Assembly: GCA_039545275.1 (NCBI GenBank)
Contig: BCHS01000009.1
Span: 310,001-374,000, forward strand
Direction: 5' to 3'
Length of the DNA: 64,000 nucleotides
Origin: Pseudomicrostroma phylloplanum
Taxonomy: Eukaryota; Basidiomycota; Exobasidiomycetes; Microstromatales
In this document: one piece after another, positions 11,433-23,175 of the stretch
Layout: every line of letters starts with the position of its first letter
Numbering within the stretch: the first letter of the stretch is position 1
Translations under genes and position numbers: made by a program
Notes under the pieces: generated by a model
What the model saw: the letters and a program-made list of their open reading frames with translations, nothing else
Told to the model about the DNA's origin: nothing
Databases searched by the model: none

Positions 11433-11453
11433 GGCTGGCTGGCTGGCTGGCTG
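11433..11453. repeat. GGCT tetranucleotide repeat
   Basis: Five perfect copies of GGCT in the CDK1-bestrophin gap. Confidence 0.9.
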
Positions 11454-11731
11454 CGTGTACATGGCCCGCCTGAAGCTTCCCACCCCTCTAGCACTACCAC
11501 CATCCCGCCACCATTCGGGCACTTTGAGCAAGTGCTGTCAGTTGCTCTTATAGCAAACTTTGGCTGCTGCTTGTTTTTGAAAGACGTGGCGAATGAGCAG
11601 GACAAGAATCAGCCGGCGGCAGTGGGTGGGGGGTGAATCTCGGTGGCGTGGCGTGGCGTGACCGAAGTGGAAGGCCGAAGCCGAGGCGGAGACAAGGGCG
11701 GCGTAGGGTTCAGTGTGTGGCCCCTGCAGGC

Positions 11732-11751
11732 GGGGCGGGGCGGGGCGGGGG
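11732..11751 (+). other. Canonical G-quadruplex motif
   Basis: Four runs of four or five guanines separated by single cytosines on the plus strand, which fits the strictest G4 rule (G4+N1). It lies about 480 nt upstream of the bestrophin start. Confidence 0.8.
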
Positions 11752-12235
11752 TTCTCGGCCCTGAGTTGAGATTGTGACCCGCATTGGATGCCGTCGAGGG
11801 GCAGCAGCAGCAGCGGCGGCAGTAGGCGCGTGTGAGAGTGAATAGATGCCTTGCTCCGCTGCCCAGTCGCCCTTCTCTCCCCTTTCCCTTCAATCCCGCC
11901 GTCCCGTATCACCTCGGTTACTGTCCCGCTGTTGAACTCACAAGTTCTCACACAGACATCGTCAGGAAGTCAAGAGGAACAGGAGCAGTATCGTCGAACA
12001 AGAAGGCAAGGCAAAGCAGACTTTCGAGCGAGCTTCTGGCAAGCCAAAGAGGGGCAGAGGTCTCCATGCTAGACTCTCTTTCCAGCATCGTGGCGCAATC
12101 TCCTCTCAAAGGGTTCAGGTTGTAGCACAAGGCACAGCCAGAGCGCAATTTCCACTAAGTTCCACTCCTAAGCTATCTCGTATATCACTCGCTTGTATAG
12201 TCGTTTGAGAGCACCTCCTCGACAACGGGACCCTC

Positions 12236-14221
12236 ATGGCCGATAGACCTTCCTCTTCCACTCCTCGCCAAGCGCGCACTCGAGCCTCTGCCCGAGGCAC
12301 TTCGAGTTTCAGCGGAGCAGATGGGCAGCTCAGAGGAGCAAGCAGAGAAGGCGCTCAGACGGGCTCAGCAAGCGCTGATGCCCCTCACCGCGCCGATGTA
12401 GCCAGCCGCAATCTGCTCGTCCAGAGCGCCAGAGAAGCTCAGAAGCCCAGGCTATCGAGGATGTGTGAGTGATGAGGAAAGCCGCAGGCCTGCTCATGGT
12501 CCACACGGCTGACTTCCCATGCCTCCTTTGTATCCACCTGACTCCTCACAGCCTTCTTCCGGGATGCGCTCCGCTTAAGCGGCTCCTGCCTGCCGCGCAT
12601 CCTTCCCTCGGTACTAGGCATCCTCCTCTGGTCCGCCCTCATCTACATAGCGGACCGCTTCTTTGGTCGCCAATGGTTCTCCTCTGCCTCCCTCGCCGCA
12701 CCCTTTTCCGTCGTCGTGGGACTCCTTTTGGTATTCCGCAATAGCACCTCTTATGATCGGTGGTACGAGGCGAGAAAGGTATGGGCGTCGGCTACTGCTG
12801 ATGCGGGTTGGTTGGCTAGGTATCTTTGGGCGAATGTACAGGTGGATGTCATTGGACCGGAGCCGACGGCGGGGGCGAGTGCAGGGAGCAGCAGAGCAGG
12901 AGGCGAAGGAGGTGGCGGGGAAGGAGGTGGAGCAGAAGCCCCCCAGAGAGGGGAAAGGGCGGGGGGAGCATCACACTCGGTCATGTCCCCTCATGCTCCT
13001 GACAACATGAGCCACCACAGGATCCAAACTCCCTCGATGCTCTTCGATACCATCTACGATGTCAGCTCTTCGACCGAGGGACCAGCAAGACCTGTCAGTA
13101 CGGTCAGCACCAGCTCCACCGGCGCATCACACTATGGATCGACTGCGGGAACCGGCTCAGGGAGCGCTCGCGGTTACCGTCACGCAGAGGGGGCAACGGG
13201 CCCCTCTGCCCCTCCTCCAACTCGAGAGCCCAACTCGCCTCGCTCCGCCTCGGAAGAAGACATCATTCGACGTACAGAGAAGAAGCGTAGGGCGATCCGA
13301 CTGCTGGTCCTCTTTATGCAGAGTGTAGCCCACGAGCTCAGGGGAGAAGAGGGGATAGACTGGGCAGACTACCAAGGCGTCTTGCCCGAGGACATGAGAG
13401 CCTTTTGGACCATGCCGGAGCCACTGGGAGGTGAAGAGGACGATAAGAGTGATGATGAAGAAGCGGTTGCGCGACAGTTGGACAGTCAGGGGGTTGCAGG
13501 TCGGCGTAGAGCTTCGCGTCCACAAGCCGATGAGCGCAGCGGCGGTGAGGAAGATGTTGCGGTCCCAGCTGCATGGCCCTTCTTTTCCTGGTTTGCCGCA
13601 TGGAGGAGCAAGAAGGCCGACGCGGTGCCCTCTAGGGGTCAAGAAGGTACCCACAGCGAGACGAGCCCGCTCTTACCCACACACGCACATGCGCAACCAG
13701 CCAGCTCTTCAACAGCGACGTCCACCTATGTCTCTGCCTCTGCCAGCAGCCAAGCGACCCGTGCAGGGATGACCCTCTCCACGCACGCCCTCTACGAGCT
13801 AGGTCGGTACATTGCCTCTGCCCGCAAAGCCGGGATGCTCAACGATGCCGGTCCCGCCGGCACCTCTTTAGCCAACGGCATCGTCCACTCCCTCGGACTT
13901 GCGCGCGCCTCGCTGGATCGGATCGCCCATACGGCCATCCCGCTCGTCTACGGTATCCACCTGAAACAGTGCACCCTCCTCTACCTTCTCGCACTCCCTT
14001 TGACGCTCGTATCCGAGCTAGGATGGAAGTCAGTGCCCTTCACGGGACTGGTCGCGGTGACCTTGTTGGGACTAGAGGGGATCAGCAGTGAAGTGGAGAT
14101 GCCCTTTGGGGACGATCAGAGCGATCATAACCTTGCGCTTTGGTGCGCGCAGTTCCGTGTGGAGATTGAGGGGATGCTGGCTGAGATGGACGAGGGGGCA
14201 GATGTGGGGTTGTGCTTGTAA
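12236..14221 (+). CDS. Bestrophin/UPF0187-type chloride channel with large internal insertions
   Basis: Exons 12236-12464 and 12552-14221 (632 residues); the 87-nt GTGAGT intron joins RLSRMS to FFRDALRLSG. Seen: a basic Ser-rich N-tail of about 75 residues, first span ILPSVLGILLWSALIYIA, then PFSVVVGLLLVFRNSTSYDRWYEARKVW, the family signature (FRNSTSYDRWYEGR in relatives). About 300 Ser/Gly/acidic residues follow, broken by RAIRLLVLFMQSVAHELRG. The C-terminal part has YGIHLKQCTLLYLLALPLTLVSELGW and EVEMPFGDDQSDHNL, matching the C-terminal end of the bestrophin fold. Fungal members are thought to be anion channels of plasma or organelle membranes. The low-complexity inserts lie where animal bestrophins have short loops. 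Confidence 0.88.
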
Positions 14222-15033
14222 GAGCACAGAAAGAGGGGGGGTGGGTGGATGCGTCGCAGCGCGACTCTGGAATTTCCCTTGGGGTTGGGATGGGATGGAG
14301 AGCTCTGTCACCCAAAGCGCCTACCCATGTATTCCCCTCCCTTCTTCATTCCTTCCCCTCTTCCCTCTTCATACCCTATTCAGTCATCCATTCATCGTGC
14401 GCCCTCTACCTCACCGGCTCCTGAGCTCTTACGCCACATGTCACTCGCGCTCGTCCGCCTTGGATCGTGATCGCATCTTCAGACTGTATGATCGCATAGT
14501 ATTGCATGGAACAAGACGAGACGAGATGGGTCGTGATGTAGAGCGGAGATCGAGAGAGAGAGGGTCGGAAGTCACGACCCTAAAAGGTAAAAATGGTGGG
14601 GAGCGGAGCGATGCGAGCCAAAGACGCCAGAAGCAGCGAGGCAAGAAAGGAAAGGAAAGAAGGTGAGGAGGAAAGCAATCGCTGCGCAGAGGGAGGGAGG
14701 GCATGTCTGGTACAAGTCTTGAATTCGTTGGATTGGAATTGGTTTTCTTGAGTCTACAATCGCCTGATGGGGATGAGAAAGAAGCAGATAGGTGATGGAG
14801 GAAGAAATGGATGAAAGGTGGTCCGGTCCGATTCGATGAAGGTCCTGGGTTTCTTCCGCATGGTCTACCCCACTCCCCAATTCCAACCTCACCCTGGCAG
14901 CAGTCCTCGTGACAAGCCATGCCATGCCATGCCCCAGCTCTGCATGCAAAGAGACCGGCTCCGATCCCCGCTCCTGCTTCTTCTAGGTCCAATGCTCTAA
15001 GCTCGCCCTTTGCTCCTGCTCTACCATCGCTGC
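14222..15033. other. Convergent 3' region
   Basis: 811 nt between the 3' ends of the bestrophin (plus) and REG1-like (minus) genes. It is C/T-rich near 14335-14420 (consistent with a 3' UTR), then G/A-rich. No gene or motif supported. Confidence 0.6.
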
Positions 15034-17671
15034 TCACTTCGATCGAGGCCAGACGGCAGCAATGAGGTCTCGCGCGGTATTGACAATCTCGACTGCCCTT
15101 CCAACGATTCCTCCTTCGTCCTCCTCTACAAAGTCGTCTGCCAAAGGCACTCTCACTCCGGCCTGTCGATCCGCATCGCTAGGGGCTACGAGGGCACCCG
15201 TGGCGCTTGTCCTCCTGGGTAGGACGGGACTGGAGGGGGAAGGACCGACACTGCCTGATGACGAGGGCTTCTTGCCGGGCGCGCCAGAACGCGAGGAGGA
15301 AGAGCCACCACGCGATCGGGCCAGCGCGAGCGTAGGAGTATTTAGTGGCGTAGGTCCGCCGTTACCTCCGGAGCCTTGGCCAGAGGCAGTAGAAGAGAAG
15401 GAGCCAGGGTCGTTGCTTGGCAGATTGTCGAGATCGACGCTCAGGCGTTGCGATCCAGCGGGGGACATACTGCCGCCAGAGTGAGCGGAAGAGCCCCTAG
15501 CTTTCACACCTGCGGGTCCACCAACGCTGGTGCGCTTGCCTCGACCCGAAGCACGACCCTCTGCCTCTTCTTCCGTCGGCGAAGATGGAAGAGAAGGGGA
15601 TGAAGTGTCGACTGCTGCATCGTTTGCAGAGGCCTCTGCTTGCAGTCCCAGGCGCGCAGCAGCGTCGAAGCGTTGTTGGCCATCGCTATCTCTACCTCTA
15701 AAGCTACCCCGCCTCTCCCTCTCCGGTGGCGATTGGGGACCACTAACGGAACCGCTGCTCGACCCGGCGACTGGGCCACCCATACGGCTGGCGATCCCGC
15801 TCGGGTTCTCGAAACTTCCCGAGGGACTTCCCGAACTACTTGAAGAGCCACTTCGCACACCACCACGTCGAGCAGCCTCTTGGATGCGCTCATAGCTGGT
15901 AGAGCCCAGACGTTGGGAAGACCTGCCGCGAGCCGATTCGCCCTCTGCGGGGTCTGCAAGATCGAGACCCGTCGACTTCTGATCCGCTTGCTCATGTTGA
16001 ACTTGGTTCTCGGCAAGGAAAGGCGACTTGGCGCCTGCCGGACCGCTAGCGCTGTTGTGGTCTGAGGAATTGCTGTTATAGCTCCATTCCTCTTGACCAC
16101 CATCGTGCTCTGAGGACTGCCCTTGCGGTCTGCGTTTCAGGATGCTTCGGGGAAGTGCAGGTGGATGACTAGGACCGGGTGAGGTGCCAGACGTGCTGTT
16201 TGATGATGTTGAGCCGACCGAAGACGAGTCTGAAGGGTTTGCATTGGCATAGTCACTACTGCTCTTCGGTGCTTCGTATGGCGGTAATGCCGCTTTCTTC
16301 GACCCCGCACCTGGAGTCGATGCTACACCAGACGGAAATTCTTCTTCCGCGCCATCTCCAGTGAAAGGCCCATTGAAGTAGTCGAAGCCTCCGGCAGCAT
16401 CATCCTCCCACTCGCTCTTCGGCTGATGTACTTGCTGCTGATCATCATCGCAATCGAAGCGCGATTGAGGCCGGGCAGCTTGAGCGCCTCCTGTTGAAAA
16501 GCCAGTCGGATCGACCACGGCAGGCGAAGGAGCCGGGTAGACATCAGTGGTTTTGAGCATTGTTGGTGCGAGCTTGGCGATTGTGTGATGATCAGCGTTA
16601 CCATTGTGGGAGCTTCGGCTGGACAAGCTCGCAGACGAAGAGGATGCACCAGCTCGGCTCGACCTCATGGTGAGCACCTCGCCTTCATCCGAGGCCGAAT
16701 CATCGTCTGAAGGCTCATCGTCATCGTAATCTCCATCGGAGTAGCCGGGTTCCTCTTCAATGTAGTCCACCGCGATACACTGGTCTACCCTCTGATTGAA
16801 GCTGATGTGCCGCTTCTCGTCAGATGTTGTCGTGTCGGATCGGTGTAGAGAAGGATGGCTGAGCAACCTCTCGCTCGCGGGTGGGGAACCACCACTTCTA
16901 CGCTTCTTGCTGCTGAGATTTGTGTCAGACTTGACGGACAAGATCTTGCCGTTGTTCTCTCTAGCTTCCGGTGTGGAAGTGCCGCTGCTCATGGATGGTA
17001 GCGCATCTATGCCCGGAGACGCTGACCTGCCGGGAGTAGCAAGCATCTCGGAGATGGTACGATGCTTCAGGATGGACTTCTTCTGCATGGAGACCTCCAA
17101 GTCCAGCCTGTCCTGTGTGCTAGCAATCTTTGGCGGTGGTACAGGATCAGCATGCTCGTGCAGCGGTCCGTAGAGCCATGTCACATCACTGTCCTTGAGC
17201 CTGTGGAGGTACCGATACACGAAGGGGAACGCTCGACGGTCAGCACTGCTCTTCTCCAGAATCAAGCTCGTCTCTTGCACTTACCAATTCAGTGTCTCGG
17301 GGTTGATCGTCTTGAGGTTGCCCCTCTGCTTTGCCCAAGTCCTCCAGCTAGCATTCTCCAGCCTCACACCATTTGCAATCTGAGTAGGCAGAGGATGGGT
17401 GTAAGCACCGATCCAAGGTCCTGCTCTACACTGTCCCGTTAAGGCCACGGCATCTCGCTCATGCTGCACTTGCACTTCCTCTATCGTCTACCAGACTCAC
17501 TTCGTTCTTCCGCTTCGTCATTGCCCTCCAGCTCTGCCAGACATCCTCCTGAGCCCAATTATGTGATAGATAGTCTACGCAGATGGATGGCATCTTCTTT
17601 GTGATCTGGGCATCATCTGGGGCAGGAGCGTTGGCACCCACGGTGGGGTAAGGTTGGGGAGCGGACATCAT
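15034..17671 (-). CDS. REG1-like protein phosphatase 1 (Glc7) regulatory subunit
   Basis: Exons on the minus strand: 17671-17501, 17379-17285, 17200-15034 (810 residues); donors GTGAGT and GTAAGT. Seen: CVDYLSHNWAQEDVWQSWRAMTKRKNE, then ANGVRLENASWRTWAKQRGN and the spliced PETLNWLKDSDVTWLYGPLH, the fungal REG1/areA-GATA-like (DUF1752) domain at residues 20-110. Next come KKSILKHRTISEML and RHISFNQRVDQCIAVD, where RHISF (219-223) fits the PP1-docking motif known in yeast Reg1 and QCIAVDYIEEE is conserved beside it. The rest is Ser/Gly-rich and poorly conserved. By family it targets PP1 to Snf1/AMPK for glucose repression. A second ATG directly follows the first. Confidence 0.88.
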
Positions 17672-18848
17672 CCTGGGCAATCTTCGGGTGAGCTGTCACA
17701 CCGCTCAGGCGAAGGAGAGGGGGGGATAAGGTAGAAGGAAGGGGGAGAGCCGCAAATGCGGAAAAGACAGCCCCGTTGAAGCGACGTGCTATCACTGATT
17801 AGAAGTGAAGAGTACTGCGAGAGTGTCTTCGACAGCGAGGTGTGCGATGTGAGGCACCAGTGGCGAGGCGTGCTGAGGCGATGGAGGCCCGTATGCGTTC
17901 GGACGATGATCGGCTAGATTACGTCCGGGGCGGGGGCGTGAGGCTGAGCCTGTCTGCCGGAAAGTGCAGCAGAGGGAGGCTGGCAGCGCGCGAGGTGCAC
18001 AGATCGTACGTCGAATGTGTGATCGAAGGATTCCCCAAGGGCCGGAGAGAGTACAGAAGATGATGAGTGATTAGGAAGAGAGGTGAGACGATGGAGCTAC
18101 GACAGTCTGGCGTTGCTGAGAAAGGCTGCTTTACCAGCCCTGGATAGCACTCGGCTTTGAGCTGGAGCGCACAAGGCAAGGCACACCAGCCAAGCGAGGC
18201 ACAGGCAGCAGCAGCCCAGGCCGGGCGGACGGGCGGGCCAGGCAGGCGGGGCGGCAGCAGCGGGTGGCTGATGTCGAAACCTGCAGGCGCGTTGAATTTG
18301 AGCCTAGGCGGAGGGGGACCTCGCTCATACGCCGAGCAGCAGCAGCACACACACACGGCTCACTACAAGGGGTGGGAACAATTGCAAGAGCTGCTATAGA
18401 TATCATACACAGGGGATGACAAATGAGTCCTCACTGTCACAGCAATCGTATCTCGACAGCTTCAGGGCAATAAGGAGTTCCTTCGCACGCGGGCCAGATT
18501 TGTACAAGGGGAAATTGGAGCGGCTCACTGACCCAGTTGGCGGGTTCGGAGCCGGAGGCGGAGAGGGCCCGTCAGGCGATTGTTCCGCCACACTGGGGCT
18601 CGGGAGAAACTAGGGAAGCGACTAAACTTACCGACGCTCACCACGCGTCCTAAGGGCTCACTCAGGCTCTCTTCTGGTGGCCTAGTGCTACCTCTTCATT
18701 CATGCAGGGACGCTACTTCTGCAGCAACACATTGACAATCTTTCCATAATTTCACCAGGCACGAGCAGCCAGGCTTTGCGTGAAGCTCCTCGCATTCCTC
18801 GGTCTCCTTGACGCCGAAGTTGGCCGAGGAGGTTCATCCGCCCATGCA
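17672..18848. other. Intergenic between REG1 start and AACS stop
   Basis: 1.18 kb. It should contain the REG1 promoter. A 62-codon frame (18591-18403, minus) starts at GTG, not ATG, and has no known motif. GC-rich runs near 18225-18260. Nothing further supported. Confidence 0.55.
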
Positions 18849-21374
18849 TCAAAGCTTTGATGAAGTTATCTGGCCCATCTTCCTCAGCACGCCCTCCAGA
18901 TCCGCGTACTGCCTGTACTCATCTAATGCCTCGGGATTGGCAGTGGCCTGCGGAAGTGAGGAGAGACGAGATAAGAGCGTTTGTAAGAGAGGTTATGATG
19001 ATGTAATCAGTCTTCCGCCCAAAGCCTGACCTGCGAGATTACTCACGCTGCTCGATTTGAAATCAACCTGTCCGCAGACGACCGACTTGATCGCAATCTC
19101 CGTCTTCTTGCCCGTCAGCGTCACAGGCACCGCCTGCACCGGGAAAATGTGAGCGGGCACATGTCTCTTACTGTGGGCTCGAGCAATGGCATCCTTGAGC
19201 TCGGCGATCCGGTCGTCAGTCAGCTCCTCTCCCTCTCTCATCTGCGCGAAGAGCAGCACTCTCTCATCAGAGTCTTTGCCTGGTCGCCTCTGGCCTACAC
19301 AGACCGAGTCGGCTATGTAGGGAAACTTCTCGATGACGTTGTAGATCTCCGCTGAGCCAAATCGGACTCCAGAAGGGTTGAGGACGCCATCGGATCTACC
19401 AGTAATCTCGTAGCCTCCCGTGGCAACGTCCTTGACGATGAAATCGCCTTGAGCCCATACCTGCCAACATGCGCAAAAGACAGTGATGTCAGCATCGGAC
19501 TCACTGTACCGGGAGACGGCTGATCCTGACACACTCACCTTCTTGCCTGGAAACCTCTCAAAGTAAGACTCCTGATACTTTGCAGCTAGGGCAGCCTTCT
19601 GGTCCTCGGGCCCAAAGAAGCAGATTGGTTGCGTCGGGAACGGCTTGGTGATGACGAGCTCTCCAGCCTGGCCACTGTCTTCCACGTTCTCTCCTGTCAC
19701 TGGATCCCAGATCTCGAGGGCAATTCCGATCGTCTTTGACTGCATGAGGTGGCCGTAAAGCGGCAGCAACGCCTGCGGACCGGTGATAGTGCCAGCCAGA
19801 TCCGTACCGCCGCTCATGCTGGCCAGATGCACGTGAGCAGGAAAGGCCTCGTAGAAGAATTTGGCATTCTCGATAGATAATGGAGATCCGGTAGATGTCA
19901 TGATGCGCAGAGAGGACAAGTCGAGATCCCTCTTCAGCTGCAGTCCGGAGCTTTGGCAGTACTTCGCCAGTTCAGTGAGGTAGCGAGGAGAAGCACCAAA
20001 CCCTGTAAGTCTATGTTCGGCTGCCAGTCGAGGGATGTGCGCCGGATTGGGATACAGGGGCGCTCCGTCGAACAAGACGGCTCTTCCGCCAACACCGAGC
20101 GCTTGCAAGTGGTAAGCCCACATGATCCACCCGCACGTAGTGATCTGCAGCCAGGAGTCCCCTGGGCGAAGACCATAGCTGAAATGAGCTTCCTTCTTGA
20201 GGTTGAGTAGCATGGTCTGCCCCTGAAGCATGCACTTCGGCTCTCCTGTCGAGCCAGAAGAGAAGAAGATCTGTACAGGGTGCATTGCACCAAAGCGATC
20301 GAAACGTGGGGCAACTTTGTCGGATGTAGAGAGACCCATGCGTTTGATGAGCTCTGTGTAGTCGACTCTGGTAGTGGTGGAGGAAGGAGAAGGGGATCTA
20401 TATCTTGAGCCTCGTCCATGCTCCACCACAAAGGCATCTTGACTCACCCTTTCACCTGCGACGAGGACCACTGAGGTGCGTGTCCTGCTCCTAGTCGATC
20501 ATTTCTGTAGATGACCACTTCGAACTCCTCTGGAGCGTCTAGCTTGCCATCTTTCTTGAGTCTCTCCGCGACAGCCTGCACTCGGCTTAGCACATTCACT
20601 GTCTTGCCATTATACGTGACTACATCATCCGTTGTGATGAGCTTCGGGCGGATCTGAGAAAGTCGTGAATAGATGGCTTCAGGTCCAGCGTCGGTCGCGA
20701 CCAGAGCATATACGGCGCCGATGCTATTCAGTGCCAGAAGAGTGACGATGGGATTGGCGGTATTGGCACTGATACTCGCCACACGGTCTCCGGCCTTGAC
20801 TCCCTTGCGTCGAAAGACCTCCGCAAGAAGGGCGACGCGACTTCGAAGCTCACCCCAAGTGACCCCGCGGGGGCGTAGGTGGGGCGGGCTATCCTTGAGG
20901 CCGCCGCCTTCCGGGATCTCTAGCAAGGCTTGATCTTCAGGAGATGGCGACGGGTGGACGGGCTTGCCATCTGCATCGATGTACGATTGCGGGAACAGCA
21001 CATTCTCGGCTAGGGAATAACGGGCGCCAATGAACCACTGAGGCAGGTCAGCAGGCAGGGCGTTGGCATCGGAGATGACCTAGCAAAGCGAGTGAGAGGG
21101 GCGCAGAAGAGGCACTTGCGTCGTCAGCGAGAGCGGAGCTCGACAGGAAAGTCCTTCTGTTGCTCACCTTATCGAACTTCTGTCCCTGGATCTGCGTGAA
21201 CTCCCAGACCAGCTGCCAGAATCTCTGATAGTCGCTGGTGGAGAAGTCGTGCACATCCTCGTAGGTTTGCAGATTCAAGCCAAAGCGCTGCTTGGCAAGC
21301 CGCATAAAAGCCTTCAGGGGATGAGACTCGATCGCCTCTTTCGTCGCTGACCAGATCGGAGTGGGCGCCGGCAT
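18849..21374 (-). CDS. Acetoacetyl-CoA synthetase
   Basis: Exons on the minus strand: 21374-21168, 21079-20448, 20367-19539, 19460-19047, 18947-18849 (726 residues). Donors are GTGAGC then three GTGAGT. Seen: PIWSATKEAIESHPLKAFM, QWFIGARYSLAENVLFP, the AMP-binding P-loop FFSSGSTGEPKCMLQG (about 314-329), TTCGWIMWAYHLQALGVG, GGTDLAGTITG, WAQGDF followed by the GRSDGVLNPSGVRFGSAEIYN acyl-adenylate motif, and GKKTEIAIKSVV with the adenylation lysine region. The last exon supplies ATANPEALDEYRQYADLEGVL, as in other AACS tails. The enzyme activates acetoacetate with ATP and CoA in the cytosol, feeding acetoacetyl-CoA to sterol and fatty-acid synthesis. It shares a 213-nt divergent promoter with the GH18-like gene. 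Confidence 0.95.
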
Positions 21375-21587
21375 TGTCGTCTCATGTATGGAGGGGTGGT
21401 CGAAAGAGAAGTATTGCTAGAGCTGGATTCGGCTACCGGATAGGCGAAAGTGCGGGGTAATGGGATGGTGCCGCCGCGATTGCCGGAAATCAGCCCTGGG
21501 GATTTGAGAGTCCGACGGGGATGCGATCCTTCCGACTGGCTCGCGCGTCACCTCCCTGCCGCCCTGTACAATCAGATCACTCCTACC
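21375..21587. promoter_or_regulatory. Compact divergent promoter, AACS / GH18-like gene
   Basis: Only 213 nt separate the two start codons, so both promoters must overlap here. It is GC-rich, and no TATA box was recognised. Confidence 0.6.
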
Positions 21588-23175
21588 ATGTGGCTCTCAG
21601 GCCTGGCGACATTCAGCCTGCTTCTTTTCCCCCCGATAGCCCAACTCGCTCATTCTCAGTCCATCTACTCGGACTTCCCGTCGCGGAGCAATGTCCTCGC
21701 GTATGCCGATGGACCTCCCTTGAGTGGAGTGTCCAATCACACGAAGCAGCATGAAGACTTGGAGGTGATGGCCTATGTCACGCCTTGGAATCGGGAAGGC
21801 TACACCCTGGCCGAGGCTTACAGAGGCAGACTCAACTCTGTGTCACCTGTGTGGTACACAATCAAGCCGTCTGGTGATGATGTGACCAAGTATTCTGTCC
21901 TGGGCGGTCCAGCTGACAGCAGCGATGTGGAGTGGTACCAGCGTTTGTCGCAGCCAGCAGTGGACAAGAGCAACGGTCGCGCTCTACCTCCCGTGAAGAT
22001 CCTTCCTCGCTTCAGATTCGAGGGCTGGCAGACGAAAGACTACAAGACGCTTCTCAGCGCAGCCCTCGAAGGTATCGCCCTGACCGAGAATATCATGATG
22101 GAGGTCATGACGAAGAATTACGATGGGGTGGTGATTGAGACTGGAGCAATGTGGGCGCTCAAGGAACCTATCAAGGTGCTGGCAGGAAGGCTGCATGACG
22201 AAGGCAAACAGATCATCGCGGTCATGCCAGCTCTGCGCAACGACGCTTCGTCCGGTGAGACGGACGCATTGATCAGAAGTGGTGTCAAGGACTTGGCGCC
22301 CATCGTGGACAGAATACAGATCATGGTGGGTAGAGCACCCGAGAAGACGAGGAGGTTCACCGGAATATTCTGACTGTTCTGCTCATTTCGACTCATTCCC
22401 ATAGACGTACGACTACAACGGCCCTTCGGGCACTTATTTCGATGCCGGTACCATGAACCTACCCGCTGACAGTATACTTTTGACGGATGGCATCCGTCTA
22501 CCAGGACCCAACACGCCCTTTTCCTACTTGAGGGACAACATCGAGGCCTTCGTCGGCCCGCCAGGGTCCCAGGACCCTTTCATGGATCGCCCGGGCCAGT
22601 CTTTTGGCTTTGTTGGCTTTGACGACTTTGGGGAAGCAGTCTACAATGATACCGATCGAGTGCCCGGAGAGAAGCTAATGATGGGCGTGGCCATGTATGG
22701 CTATACGTACCCGCTGGCTCACGTGCTGGCATCGGGAAACACACAGGCTGTCAGCCCACCCACATCCCCTACGGCTGCCAAGGATAATTCGACAGAAGAG
22801 CAGGAGAAGTACCGCCTCAGAGCGGACGAACGAGAGGCCGCCAATTCTGTTGATGCGGCGAGGATCCTGGCAGCAAAGGGGGACCCGGTGACGATCCGTG
22901 AGATCCGCGAGGTGTTCACTGCGGGCAAGGCCTTGGTCAGAAAGGACGCCTCGAGCGGCGAGGCGTACTTTGACTATCTCAAGCTCAAAGAGGATGGGTC
23001 GATACACACGCGGGAAGATGGTAGCAGAGCACCGGTGGCATGGTATCGACGCGCGTACTGGCCTACGCCGGCGACGATCAAAGAGAGGATCGAAGTGGTG
23101 GAGGAGAACGGCGCGAAGTCAATCGCACTGTGGGACATTGGTCAAGGTGGTGCCTGGCTGCTGCACTCATTGTGA
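21588..23175 (+). CDS. CHID1-like GH18-fold secreted protein (chitinase domain-containing)
   Basis: Exons 21588-22325 and 22405-23175 (502 residues), joined as RIQIMTYDYNGPSG across a 79-nt intron with the less usual donor GTGGGT. Seen: signal peptide MWLSGLATFSLLLFPPIAQLAHS, then VMAYVTPWNREGY (beta-1 of CHID1-type GH18), VKILPRFRFEGW, KNYDGVVIETGAMW at the position of the chitinase DxxDxDxE motif, GKQIIAVMPALR, TYDYNG, MMGVAMYGYTYP and a final GAKSIALWDIGQGG. The canonical catalytic Asp-Glu series is not complete, as in human CHID1/SI-CLP, so it may bind rather than cut chitin-like sugars (inference). The frame is open upstream, but the signal peptide fixes the start. No membrane anchor was seen. 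Confidence 0.82.

Larger units (their letters stand above)
10926..12235. other. Intergenic with simple repeats and a G-quadruplex motif
   Basis: 1.3 kb between CDK1 and the bestrophin gene. It contains an ACTG repeat (11215-11236), a GGCT repeat (11433-11453), and four G4 tracts (11732-11751). Frames on the minus strand around 11538-11951 and on the plus strand at 11832-12125 look non-coding: no motifs, and they run through the simple repeats. Confidence 0.6.

Noticed and set aside
11538..12125. Open frames of 97-137 codons on both strands upstream of the bestrophin gene
   Set aside because: They pass through G/C repeats and lack domain, signal peptide or conserved composition.
18403..18591. 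62-codon minus-strand frame
   Set aside because: Starts at GTG, has no ATG, no known motif and no consistent splice partner.
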